NCBI GenBank assembly: GCA_052389915.1
Contig: JBQTHL010000031.1
Span: 278,667 to 342,666, forward strand
Direction of reading: 5' to 3'
Source of the DNA: Panacagrimonas sp052389915
GTDB taxonomy: Bacteria > Pseudomonadota > Gammaproteobacteria > Nevskiales > Nevskiaceae
DNA: 64,000 bases
The notes under the pieces are model-generated. The model saw only the letters and a list, made by a program, of their open reading frames with translations, did no database searches and was not told where the DNA came from. Of the stretch, positions 25,502-36,221 are shown piece after piece (the first letter of the stretch is position 1; the number at the start of each line of letters is the position of its first letter). Position numbers and translations under genes: made by a program.

Positions 25502-26247
25502 GTATTGCCGACAGCCTGCTGGAAGTTCCCAAGCTGCCGTCCGCGAAGTTGTCGTCGGCGATGCTGTCGTTCATCACGGTGCTGATCGTGGGCCTGATGG
25601 CCTGGTTGCTGGTGCCGGACGACGCGCCGCTGACGCAGCTCGAAGTGCGCGGCGATTTCCAGCATCTGCGGCCGGAAGATGTGCGCACCGCCGCGCAAGC
25701 GTTCTCGGCTAGCAGTTTCTTTTCGGCAGACCTCGACGGCTTGCGCGACTCTGTGGCCGCGCTTCCCTGGGTGGCGCGCGTGCGCGCCGAACGACGCTGG
25801 CCCGGCGCGGTGTCGGTGCGAGTGTGGGAACGCGAGGCCTTTGCGCGCTGGAACGACAATGCTTTGCTGGACGCCGAAGCGCGCGCGTTCTCGCCGCGGG
25901 CCTCGGACGTTCCCATCGGGCTGCCGCACCTGGGCGGAGTGGCCGGTCACGAGGCGGAAGTCGCAGACACCTGGCAGCGCATCGCACCCCAGCTTCAGAA
26001 TACGGCGCTGGCATTGGAGGGCCTGGCCATGGATGCTCGCGGTGAGTGGACCGCGCGCGCCACGAACGATATTGAACTGCGCTTCGGCCGTGCCTTGCCG
26101 GACGAGCGCATGCCCACGCTCATCGACGTTACCCTGCGCACCCTCGATGGGCGTTGGGGGCAGGTGCAGTACATCGATCTTCGTTACACGAACGGATTCG
26201 CCGTCGGTTGGCGCGAGGCCGAGGTCGCCAAGGAAACCAAGCCATGA
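25498..26247 (+). CDS. ftsQ: Cell division protein FtsQ
   Basis: A 249-residue bitopic divisome protein. Cytoplasmic tail, one membrane helix (about 22-40), POTRA domain starting LTQLEVRGDFQHL (about 46), and the beta domain ending near IDLRYTNGFAVGW. The TTG at 25498 shares bases with the ddlB stop and gives the expected short N-terminal tail; upstream starts would read through ddlB. Coupled to ftsA by ATGA. Confidence 0.93.
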   Translation: MSIADSLLEVPKLPSAKLSSAMLSFITVLIVGLMAWLLVPDDAPLTQLEVRGDFQHLRPEDVRTAAQAFSASSFFSADLDGLRDSVAALPWVARVRAERRWPGAVSVRVWEREAFARWNDNALLDAEARAFSPRASDVPIGLPHLGGVAGHEAEVADTWQRIAPQLQNTALALEGLAMDARGEWTARATNDIELRFGRALPDERMPTLIDVTLRTLDGRWGQVQYIDLRYTNGFAVGWREAEVAKETKP

Positions 26248-27476
26248 CCAAGCGTGACTCGCGCAATCTGTTGATGGGCCTGGACGTGGGGACGTCCAAG
26301 GTGGTGTGCGTGATCGGCGAAGTGCAGCCGGGCGGGCAGATCGAGGTGGTGGGCCTGGGCCAGCAGCCCTCGCGCGGATTAAAGCGCGGCGTGGTCATCA
26401 ACATCGACGCCACGGTGCAGGCGATCCGGCGCGCGGTGGAGGAAGCCGAGATGATGGCCAACGCCAGAGTGCAAAGCGTGTTCGTAGGCCTGTCCGGCGC
26501 GCACATCAAGAGTCATAACTCCGTGGGCGTGGTGCCGGTGAGTTCGCGCGAGGTCTCGCACAAGGACGTGGAGAAGGTGATCGAGGCCGGCCGAGCGATT
26601 GCGATCCCGGCCGACCAGAAAGTCATCCACGTACTGCCGCAGGAATTCGTGGTCGACAACCAGGAAGGCATTCTCAAGCCCGAGGGCATGTTCGGCGTGC
26701 GCCTGGAAGCCAAGGTGCACATCGTCACCGGCTCCGTCTCGGCCGCGCAGAACCTGCAGAAGTGCGTCGAGTCCTGCGGCCTGCACGTGGACAAGCTGTG
26801 CTTGCAACACATCGCGTCGAGCAGCGCGGTGCTGTTGCCGGACGAAAAAGACCTCGGCATCTGCATGGTCGATATCGGTGGCGGCACCTCCGACATCGCC
26901 GTGTTCAAGGGCGGCTCGATCCGCCACACCGCGGTGCTGCCGATTGCGGGCGAGCAGGTCACCAACGACATCAGCGTCGCGTTCCGCACGCCGACGGCGG
27001 CGGCCGAGGAGATCAAGATCAAGTACGGCTGCGCGCTGCCACAACTGGTGCAGCACGACGATGAGATCGAGGTGCCGAGCGTCGGCGACGGCCCGCCGCG
27101 ACGGCTGTCACGCCTGACCCTGTCGGAAGTGATCCGCCCGCGCTACGAGGAGTTGTTCCGCTTCGTGCGCAAGGAGCTTCAGCGATCGGACTGGTACGAC
27201 GCCATTGCCGGTGGCGTGGTGCTGACCGGAGCGGCCTCGATGATGCCGGGGGTGCGCGAGGTCGCCGAAGAAGTGTTCGAGCTGCCGACCCGCGTCGGTG
27301 CGCCGCACGACGTCACCGGCGTGCGCGACGTGGGCCGCAGCCCGGCGTATGCGACGGCCGTGGGTTTGCTGATCTACGCGCGCTCCCAGAACTACACGCG
27401 ACCCCCGGTTTCCGACGGCCGTGGTGCGGCTTACTGGGCCGAAAGAATCGGCAACTGGTTCAAGGGGAATTTCTGA
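26244..27476 (+). CDS. ftsA: Cell division protein FtsA
   Basis: A 410-residue actin-like protein that tethers FtsZ to the membrane. Phosphate-1 motif GLDVGTSKV near 12-20, SHDS-type 1C domain (about 85-165), phosphate-2 VDIGGGTSDIAVF near 209-221, and the adenosine motif GVVLTGAASMMPG near 329-341. A C-terminal amphipathic membrane-targeting helix is visible (YWAERIGNWFKGNF). Confidence 0.97.
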   Translation: MTKRDSRNLLMGLDVGTSKVVCVIGEVQPGGQIEVVGLGQQPSRGLKRGVVINIDATVQAIRRAVEEAEMMANARVQSVFVGLSGAHIKSHNSVGVVPVSSREVSHKDVEKVIEAGRAIAIPADQKVIHVLPQEFVVDNQEGILKPEGMFGVRLEAKVHIVTGSVSAAQNLQKCVESCGLHVDKLCLQHIASSSAVLLPDEKDLGICMVDIGGGTSDIAVFKGGSIRHTAVLPIAGEQVTNDISVAFRTPTAAAEEIKIKYGCALPQLVQHDDEIEVPSVGDGPPRRLSRLTLSEVIRPRYEELFRFVRKELQRSDWYDAIAGGVVLTGAASMMPGVREVAEEVFELPTRVGAPHDVTGVRDVGRSPAYATAVGLLIYARSQNYTRPPVSDGRGAAYWAERIGNWFKGNF

Positions 27477-27531
27477 GTGAACCCGAGCCGCGCCGACGCG
27501 CAAAAAGCAGTAAAAAAAGTTGCGAAATCTA

Positions 27532-27559
27532 TTGCAAAAACCTTGTCAAGTCGTACACT
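27532..27559 (+). promoter_or_regulatory. Sigma-70 promoter of ftsZ
   Basis: TTGCAA (27532-27537), 16-base spacer, TACACT (27554-27559), predicted start near 27566, in the 175-base AT-rich ftsA-ftsZ gap. It would allow ftsZ to be expressed above the level of the rest of the dcw transcript. Confidence 0.55.
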
Positions 27560-27578
27560 AGAAAACATCATATTTTGC

Positions 27579-27616
27579 CGCCAAATCAAATGATTTATCA
27601 CAACCTCGATTTGGCG
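27579..27616 (+). promoter_or_regulatory. Leader hairpin upstream of ftsZ
   Basis: A perfect 9-base-pair stem, CGCCAAATC (27579-27587) with GATTTGGCG (27608-27616), has a 20-base AT-rich loop. It lies in the predicted ftsZ leader, between the promoter and the GGAGG-type ribosome site near 27642. No T-run follows, so it is not a simple terminator. Confidence 0.5.
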
Positions 27617-27651
27617 ATTCCAACAGACAAAACAGCGGGGCGGAGGCAGTC

Positions 27652-28860
27652 ATGAACACACGAACGAACGAACTGTACGAGATCGTAGACGGTCAGCCAA
27701 TGGATGCGGTCATCCGCGTCATCGGCGTCGGCGGCGGCGGCTGTAATTCCGTCAACGAAATGGTCATGGCGGAGATCGAAGGCGTGGAGCTGATCGCCGC
27801 CAACACCGACCGCAAGCACCTGGAACGCTGCAAGACCACCAACATCCTGCAACTCGGCCCGCGCGTGTCGCGCGGCCTGGGTGCCGGCAGCGATCCGGCC
27901 AAGGGGCGCGAAGCCGCGCTGGAGTCCAAGGACCTGATCCGCGAGATGATCGAGGGCACCGACCTGCTCTTCATCACCGCCGGCATGGGCGGCGGCACCG
28001 GCACCGGTGCGGCGCCGGTCATCGCCGAAATCGCCAAGGAGCTGGGGATTCTCACGGTGGGCGTGGTCACCAAGCCTTACGCGTTCGAGCCGCCCAAGCG
28101 CCGCCAGGTCGCGGAGCGCGGCCTGCAGGAACTGCGGCTTCTGGTGGACTCGCTGATCGTGATTCCCAACGAGAAGCTTCAACTCGTGCTGCCCGAGGAC
28201 ATGACCGTGGTCGAGTGCCACAAGAAGGCCGATGAAGTTCTGAAGAACGCGGTGCAGGGCATCTCCGGGATCATCACCAGCCCGGGCGAAATCAGCGTGG
28301 ACTTCGCCGACGTGCGCACCGTCATGGCCAACCGCGGCATGGCGATGATGGGCATCGGCGTCGGCAACGGCGAGAACCGCGCACTGGCGGCGGTGGAAGC
28401 GGCGCTGTCCTGCCCGCTGATCGACGACATCGAGTTGCACGACGCCAAAGGCATTCTGGTCACCCTGGCGCACAGTGGCTCGCTCAAGAAAAAAGAACTG
28501 ACCCTGGTGATGGAGCGGGTCGGCCAGATCGGCAACGCCGATGTGGACATGAAGTTCGGCATCACCATCGACGAATCGTTGGGCGAGGATTTGCGCGTGA
28601 CGGTGGTGGCCACCGGCCTGGGCAGCAAGCACGTCGCGATCGAGCGGGGGCCGGTCAAGACCCAGACCGTGGTTTCGATCACCACGCCGCGTCTCGAACC
28701 GGCCATTCCGGTGCTGCGTCCGCAGAAGCAGGTCAACTACGACATGCCCGCCGTCTTCCGCGAAAAGAAGGTGGCCAACGGCGGGGCGCCGGCCTGGCTC
28801 AACTCGCTCGACGAGAGCGTGCTGAACATCCCGACGTTCCTGAGACAGCAGGCGGACTGA
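27652..28860 (+). CDS. ftsZ: Cell division GTPase FtsZ (divergent)
   Basis: A 402-residue tubulin-like GTPase forming the Z ring. GVGGGGCNSV (26-35), NTD (51-53) and the tubulin signature GGGTGTG (113-119) are intact. The T7 loop reads ISVDFADV: aspartates D217 and D220 are present, but the Asn that normally starts NxDxxD is Ser215. The following segment, usually NITAGxDL, reads TLAHSGSLKKKEL, and the C-terminal domain differs from typical gammaproteobacterial FtsZ until DLRVTVVATGLG. A C-terminal FtsA/ZipA-binding peptide is present (LNIPTFLRQQAD). The linker is short. SD GGCGGAGG precedes the ATG. Confidence 0.95.
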   Translation: MNTRTNELYEIVDGQPMDAVIRVIGVGGGGCNSVNEMVMAEIEGVELIAANTDRKHLERCKTTNILQLGPRVSRGLGAGSDPAKGREAALESKDLIREMIEGTDLLFITAGMGGGTGTGAAPVIAEIAKELGILTVGVVTKPYAFEPPKRRQVAERGLQELRLLVDSLIVIPNEKLQLVLPEDMTVVECHKKADEVLKNAVQGISGIITSPGEISVDFADVRTVMANRGMAMMGIGVGNGENRALAAVEAALSCPLIDDIELHDAKGILVTLAHSGSLKKKELTLVMERVGQIGNADVDMKFGITIDESLGEDLRVTVVATGLGSKHVAIERGPVKTQTVVSITTPRLEPAIPVLRPQKQVNYDMPAVFREKKVANGGAPAWLNSLDESVLNIPTFLRQQAD

Positions 28861-28865
28861 AGGGT

Positions 28866-28924
28866 GTAGGTCGGACTTCAGTCCGACCTGCGCTGCTGCG
28901 ATGTCGGGCTAAGGCCCGACCTAC
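28866..28924. repeat. Repeat pair, GTAGGTCGGACT..GTCCGACC family
   Basis: Two consecutive palindromes, GGTCGGACTTCAGTCCGACC and GTCGGGCTAAGGCCCGAC, separated by about 14 bases. Located just after the ftsZ stop; may also slow or stop transcription. Related copies occur near 36177 and 59901. Confidence 0.75.
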
Positions 28925-28960
28925 GGCGAAGGGCGTTTCAGCAAGCCGCGCCGGAACCGC

Positions 28961-28969
28961 TGTTACAAT
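28961..28969 (+). promoter_or_regulatory. Extended -10 element upstream of lpxC
   Basis: TGTTACAAT fits an extended -10 (TGN plus TACAAT) 59 bases before lpxC. No good -35 is present at the right distance. Confidence 0.4.
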
Positions 28970-29027
28970 CGGATGTAAATCCGGAGACTGCAACGGTCCC
29001 CGACTCTCATTCGAATCAAGGTTTCGT

Positions 29028-29945
29028 ATGGTCAGACAACGCACGCTCAAGCAGGCCGTTCGTGCCGCCGGTATCGGCCTGCACTCCGGTAGCCGCGTGT
29101 TCATGTCCCTGCTGCCGGCCGGTCCGGACACCGGAATCCTGTTTCGTCGCGTCGATCTGGTCCCGCCGGTCGAAGTGCCGGCCAGCGCGGAGCTGGTTCG
29201 CGAGACCATGCTGTCCAGCACCCTGGTCAAGGACGGCACCCGGGTCGCCACCGTCGAGCACCTGATGTCGGCCCTGGCCGGGTTGGGCATCGACAACTGC
29301 GTGGTCGAGTTGTCCGCGGCAGAGACGCCGATCATGGACGGCAGCGCCAGCCCCTTCGTGTTCCTGATCCAGTCCGCGGGCATTCACGAGCAGGACGCAC
29401 CAAAACGGTTCATCCGCATCAAGCAGCCGGTGCAGGTGCAGGACGGCGACAAGTTCGCGCGCTTCGAGCCCTTCGACGGATTCCGGCTCGGCTTCAGCGT
29501 GGAGTTCAAGCACCCGGTGTTCAAGTCCGGCGTGCAGTCGGCCGTGGTGGATTTCTCCTCCACCTCGTACGTTCAGGAGGTCGCGCGAGCCCGCACCTTC
29601 GGCTTCATGCGCGAGCTGGACCAGTTGCGCGCCAATAATCTGGGCCTGGGCGCGAGCCTCGACAACGTGGTGGCACTGGACGAATTCCGCATCGTCAACC
29701 AGGACGGACTGCGTTACGAGGACGAGCTGGTGCGGCACAAAATCCTCGATGCCATCGGCGATTTGTACCTGATCGGCCACAGCATCATCGGCGCCTACAC
29801 CGGCCACAAGTCCGGGCATGCGCTCAACAACAAGCTGCTTCGTGCCCTGCTCGCGGACACGGCTGCCTGGGAAAAGATCACGTTCGATCAGGACCAGCGC
29901 CCGCCCCCCATCGCTTACGTGCGCGGCGCGCTCGCGAGCGTCTGA
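29028..29945 (+). CDS. lpxC: UDP-3-O-acyl-N-acetylglucosamine deacetylase
   Basis: A 305-residue zinc enzyme performing the committed step of lipid A synthesis. The zinc ligands are H78 (VEHLMSAL), H237 and D241 (HKILDAIGD), and the general base region H264 (HKSGH), positions nearly identical to E. coli. Location after ftsZ is the standard gammaproteobacterial order. Confidence 0.97.
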   Translation: MVRQRTLKQAVRAAGIGLHSGSRVFMSLLPAGPDTGILFRRVDLVPPVEVPASAELVRETMLSSTLVKDGTRVATVEHLMSALAGLGIDNCVVELSAAETPIMDGSASPFVFLIQSAGIHEQDAPKRFIRIKQPVQVQDGDKFARFEPFDGFRLGFSVEFKHPVFKSGVQSAVVDFSSTSYVQEVARARTFGFMRELDQLRANNLGLGASLDNVVALDEFRIVNQDGLRYEDELVRHKILDAIGDLYLIGHSIIGAYTGHKSGHALNNKLLRALLADTAAWEKITFDQDQRPPPIAYVRGALASV

Positions 29946-30051
29946 TCGCTTCTTCGACCCGCCTGTCTTGATGCCTCAGAACGTCGCGGCGGGCACCTCA
30001 CACCTGCGCATTTTGCCTGATCGGTTGCTTGCTTCCGGTCAGGATGCACGC

Positions 30052-30372
30052 TTACACTCGGGCCGTCGTTGTCATTGGTTTGACTCTTGCTTCGATACGG
30101 GAAATTGAAAATCCGTGTCGGTCCCGTAGAAAAGCCGTCAGCGACTCGCGTCGATAACGCAGCGTCGTCAAGGCTGCAGCGCTATCGGAAAACAGTACCA
30201 GGGTGTCTCCGCGCAGATTGGCGACTCTGATCGCCGCTAGCCAGGGCTCCGCAGTCCATTGCCTCAGAGCGCGGTCCACCGCCTCGATGCGCCGGACCTG
30301 TTGCAGCAAAGTGTCGAAGTCGCCCGGTTGCGCGAGCAACCGGCCATGAAGAGACGCGGGATCCGCGTTCAT
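30052..30372 (-). CDS. dciA: DciA-like (DUF721) helicase-loader protein
   Basis: A 106-residue protein with the DUF721/DciA pattern: an N-terminal helical part (LLQQVRRIEAVDRALRQW) and a KH-like part with ANLRGDTLVLFSDSAAALTTLRYRRESL. DciA helps load the replicative helicase DnaB in bacteria lacking DnaC. Encoded opposite to its neighbours between lpxC and the M23 peptidase, its usual place in gammaproteobacteria. The start is the ATG at 30372; upstream in-frame sequence overlaps the peptidase gene. Confidence 0.8.
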   Translation of the reverse strand: MNADPASLHGRLLAQPGDFDTLLQQVRRIEAVDRALRQWTAEPWLAAIRVANLRGDTLVLFSDSAAALTTLRYRRESLTAFLRDRHGFSISRIEARVKPMTTTARV

Positions 30373-30405
30373 TAGAAGTGCCTGGCAGGGAGAACGTTTC
30401 TTTCC

Positions 30406-31338
30406 ATGGATATCATCGTAGTGACCCGCGACCGCAGCCGCACGTGGCGGTTTGCGCTGACACCGGGCAACCCCTTCTTGTGGGCGCCGATCATCATGGC
30501 GGCGGTTGGCGTGATTGCGCTTTCTACAAGCATTGGCTGGGCGGTCCGCGGCGGTTCCGACGTGCTGGCGGCCGAAGGTATTGCGGACCTTTGGAGTCAG
30601 CAGATATCCGATCAGCGCGCCGAACTGGTCCGCGCCAAGGCCGAGGCCGACGAGAACACGCGTGCCCTGTCGCAGAAAGTCGCGCAGTTGCAGGCGCATG
30701 TGCTGCGCCTGGACGCGGCCGGCGGCCGCATGACGGAAATCGCCGGGCTAGATCCCGGCGAGTTCAACTTCACGCAGCCCCCAGCTGTCGGCGGACCGGA
30801 ATTGCCGGAAGTGGCGCAGCATTTCGACGGTGATCCCGTGTTGAGTGCGCTCGAAGCCTTCGAACAGAAGCTGGACGATCGCGAGCGCCAGATGCGGGTG
30901 CTCGAAGACATCCTGATGGCCGGACGCCTACATCGCGAAATGAAACCCTCGGGCCTGCCGGTTTTGAACGGCTACGTTTCGTCTGCTTATGGTTTCCGCG
31001 CCGATCCTTTCAACGGCCGTCGCACCATGCATCAGGGCATCGACTTCGCGGCGTCGCCGGGCTCCAATGTGCTGGCCGTGGCGGCCGGTATCGTCACCGA
31101 GACCTCGCGGCGCAGCGGCTACGGATTGATGGTGGAAATCAATCACGGCAACGGCTACGTAACCCGCTACGGGCACAACCAGCGCAGCTTCGTAAAGCCG
31201 GGCCAGAAGGTGGACAAGGGTCAGAAGATTGCGTCCGTCGGCAGCAGCGGTCGGTCCACCGGCCCGCACGTGCACTTCGAAGTGTTGCTGAACGGTTACG
31301 TGGTCAACCCGGCCCAGTACATTCGCGCTGCACAGTAG
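30406..31338 (+). CDS. M23 family peptidoglycan endopeptidase
   Basis: A 310-residue protein with a cytoplasmic tail, one membrane anchor (about 26-47), a coiled coil (about 65-105) and a LytM/M23 domain (about 185-305). The zinc ligands H209, D213 (MHQGIDF) and H290 (PHVHFEV), plus H257, are all present, so it should be catalytically active, unlike EnvC-type activators. Sits between dciA and secA as in many gammaproteobacteria. Confidence 0.93.
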   Translation: MDIIVVTRDRSRTWRFALTPGNPFLWAPIIMAAVGVIALSTSIGWAVRGGSDVLAAEGIADLWSQQISDQRAELVRAKAEADENTRALSQKVAQLQAHVLRLDAAGGRMTEIAGLDPGEFNFTQPPAVGGPELPEVAQHFDGDPVLSALEAFEQKLDDRERQMRVLEDILMAGRLHREMKPSGLPVLNGYVSSAYGFRADPFNGRRTMHQGIDFAASPGSNVLAVAAGIVTETSRRSGYGLMVEINHGNGYVTRYGHNQRSFVKPGQKVDKGQKIASVGSSGRSTGPHVHFEVLLNGYVVNPAQYIRAAQ

Positions 31339-31471
31339 TCGTATCGCTCGCCGCCCCTTGAATAGCGGCGGCTAGAGTCCACGAAGGGCATAATGCGCGG
31401 CGATTTTTTCGCCCGCTCTGCGGGCTGACCCACCCAGGTCAGCCTGACGCCCCGACGAACTCAAGGTCCAC

Positions 31472-34260
<2,789 letters not shown>

Positions 34261-34264
<4 letters not shown>

Positions 34265-34578
34265 GGCGGGCGTTGGGCCGCATGAGTAGGGTCGCATTGT
34301 GGTGGCTCGTCGTAGCCGGCGCCGCCTATGCAGGCCTCGTCTTTGTGCTAATCAATGTCCGGATGTCCGCAGGCCTTACGACTCTCGTGGCAGCGCTTGT
34401 CGGGCCAACATTATTTGTCATAGGAAGCCACCCTTCATGGCTCCCCTTCACCGTGAGCGTCGGGCTTGTTGCAGTTCTTGTCACCATAGGCGTTCGTGTG
34501 CGCGAGCCTACTGCGGGCTTACTAGCAGCTTTGATATGGGTCCTTGTAGGCCTCTTTGCCTTTGTCAGCGCTCAGTGA
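34261..34578 (+). CDS. Small hydrophobic membrane protein, unknown function
   Basis: Not recognised. A GTG at 34261 overlaps the secA stop as GTGA and gives 105 residues; an ATG at 34282 gives 98. It has about four predicted membrane helices (roughly 12-32, 38-55, 62-78, 86-103) with short basic loops. Its base composition and codon use are visibly less GC-rich than secA, including TTATTTGTCATA. A GCCCAACAAAGC motif resembling one end of integron attC sites follows 27 bases after the stop, raising the possibility of a cassette-derived gene. Confidence 0.55.
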
Positions 34579-34618
34579 GTACTCCAAACTCGGGCGGTCA
34601 TGTCGCCCAACAAAGCCG

Positions 34619-34666
34619 GTAGAGCGCATTTATGCGCCGAGCCCGTAGCGCACAAATGCGCCCTAC
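34619..34666. repeat. Repeat pair, GTAGAGCGCATTTATGCGC family
   Basis: GCGCATTTATGCGC and GCGCACAAATGCGC lie back to back as an inverted pair (GTAG...CTAC ends). It sits between the small membrane gene and the convergent PqaA-like gene. Confidence 0.7.
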
Positions 34667-34669
34667 GAG

Positions 34670-36112
34670 CTAACGGTTAACCGCCGCTTCATTGCAGAAC
34701 GGTCCGGAGAACGGCAGTTCCTCCGGCACCACATGAACGCCGGTCGTGTAGACCTGCTGGCTGCCGTTGAACCAGCCACCGAATCGCGCTTCCACCAGCG
34801 CCGCGCGCCACCCCGCTGCCGGGGTTTCAAGACGCACTCGGTATCGACCGTCCTCGTCCGCGGACAGCACCGTTGAATGCCAGGCAGGTCCAATAGTGTC
34901 GAGCCGGAAGTCGCGCGCGCTGGGGTTGTCCGCCGTCCACAGCAACACCTCGCGCGGCGTCTGGGACGCCTGCACGACCAGCGTGCCGTCGGCATAGGTA
35001 TGCCATTCCAACCCCGGCGGTTCGCGGCCGGCGAGGATGTCGTTCACCCAGTTGCGCGCCATCCTGAATAACTGGGCGCGCTCGGCGGGTTCGCCCTGGC
35101 TGTGTTCCGTGTTGAGTGTGTAGCGCAGGCGCTTGGCTCCCTGCAGCCGGTCGTAATAGAAGCGCGAGGAATCGCTGACGAAGAATTCGTCGCCCGCGGA
35201 ATTCAGAATCAGCTTGGGCACCGTGAGCCGCTCCAGGTACGAGATCGGATCGACGATGCCGAGCAGTGCCTGGCCGCGAGAGTTGTTGTTCAAACGGCAG
35301 GCGATGTTGAACTCCTTGTAGTCCTTAAGCGCCGGCGAGTATTCGCCGTAGCTGCGCAGGTGGTGCCGGAATTGTTCGCGCAGGTTGGGCATGTCGATGG
35401 ACACTGGCACGATGCCGCGCACTCTCGGGTCGGTGGTCGCGGTCAGCCAGGCGGTCCAGCCGCGCTTCGAGGTGCCGATCAGAATGAATTCGTCGATGTC
35501 CGGAATCTCCTCGCGCGTGCGCGAGAATTCCTGGATCGCGGTCATCGCCTGCGTCACCGACTTGACCATGGCCATGTGGGCCGGCCAGTCGGCTGCGTCC
35601 GACTTCAAATACTGATCGGCCGAATAGGCCAGCAGGCCGTCTTCCTTGCGCGTCTTCGATTCGCCGGCAAAGAGCAGCGGCTGGTTCGGCACCTGGCGCA
35701 GTTCGAACACCGGGCGGCAGAACGTGCGCGCCACGAACCCCGCCTCGGGCCTTGCCTCCCGCCCCAGCTCCGGCTTGTTGCGGCCACCGCCGATGATGAT
35801 GATCGCCACCTTGGACGTGTTCGCGGTGCTGCCGCAGAACAGCGAGCGCGGCAGCGCGGCCCTGAGTTCATGCGTCCACAACGGGCGATCCACGCGCGAC
35901 TCGTCGAGCCAGCGCTGCGAGTCGAGCTTGAGAAAGTAGTTGCGCGCAAACAGCCCCGAGGACTCGTGATATAGCGACCAGCCGTAAGCGGGGTCGGGAC
36001 GGTGGACGTAGTCGTCGAGGGTGCCGGCGGACGGGGCTTGCATGCAGGTTCCGATCAGAACCCACAGCATCAAACCGAACTTGGCGGGGAAGTGGCGTTT
36101 CATGAGCTTCAT
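34670..36112 (-). CDS. PhoPQ-activated pathogenicity-related (PqaA-like) protein
   Basis: A 480-residue secreted protein of the PqaA/PhoPQ_related family with an alpha/beta-hydrolase-like core. A signal peptide is visible (about 1-29). IGTSKRGWTAWLTA near 213-226 holds the candidate nucleophile Ser, and LNSAGDEFF near 310 resembles the acid-bearing loop. GxSxxG is altered to GTSKRG as is usual for the family. Function in this organism is unknown. The ATG at 36112 has AGGAGG upstream at slightly long spacing. Confidence 0.8.
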   Translation of the reverse strand: MKLMKRHFPAKFGLMLWVLIGTCMQAPSAGTLDDYVHRPDPAYGWSLYHESSGLFARNYFLKLDSQRWLDESRVDRPLWTHELRAALPRSLFCGSTANTSKVAIIIIGGGRNKPELGREARPEAGFVARTFCRPVFELRQVPNQPLLFAGESKTRKEDGLLAYSADQYLKSDAADWPAHMAMVKSVTQAMTAIQEFSRTREEIPDIDEFILIGTSKRGWTAWLTATTDPRVRGIVPVSIDMPNLREQFRHHLRSYGEYSPALKDYKEFNIACRLNNNSRGQALLGIVDPISYLERLTVPKLILNSAGDEFFVSDSSRFYYDRLQGAKRLRYTLNTEHSQGEPAERAQLFRMARNWVNDILAGREPPGLEWHTYADGTLVVQASQTPREVLLWTADNPSARDFRLDTIGPAWHSTVLSADEDGRYRVRLETPAAGWRAALVEARFGGWFNGSQQVYTTGVHVVPEELPFSGPFCNEAAVNR

Positions 36113-36176
36113 TAGTTGCGACGACCTCCTGCAAGTTCCGCGTGCCTCCGCGGGTCGCGGTGCGATGCCTGCGGTG

Positions 36177-36206
36177 TATGTCGGGCTGAAGCCCGACCTA
36201 CGACAA
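36177..36206. repeat. Single REP-like palindrome, GTCGGGCTGAAGCCCGAC
   Basis: One arm of the family seen as pairs at 28866 and 59901, here alone between the PqaA-like gene and the thiolase gene. Confidence 0.65.
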
Positions 36207-36221
36207 CCTTGCAGACAAGCG

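Noticed and set aside
29400..30699. Upstream extension of dciA to 30699
   Set aside because: It would overlap the membrane anchor and coiled-coil coding part of the M23 peptidase; the conserved part begins at 30372.
31339..31471. secM-like or riboswitch control region before secA
   Set aside because: No leader peptide or known aptamer; only a weak CATAAT and a small CGCCCGCTCTGCGGGCTG hairpin.
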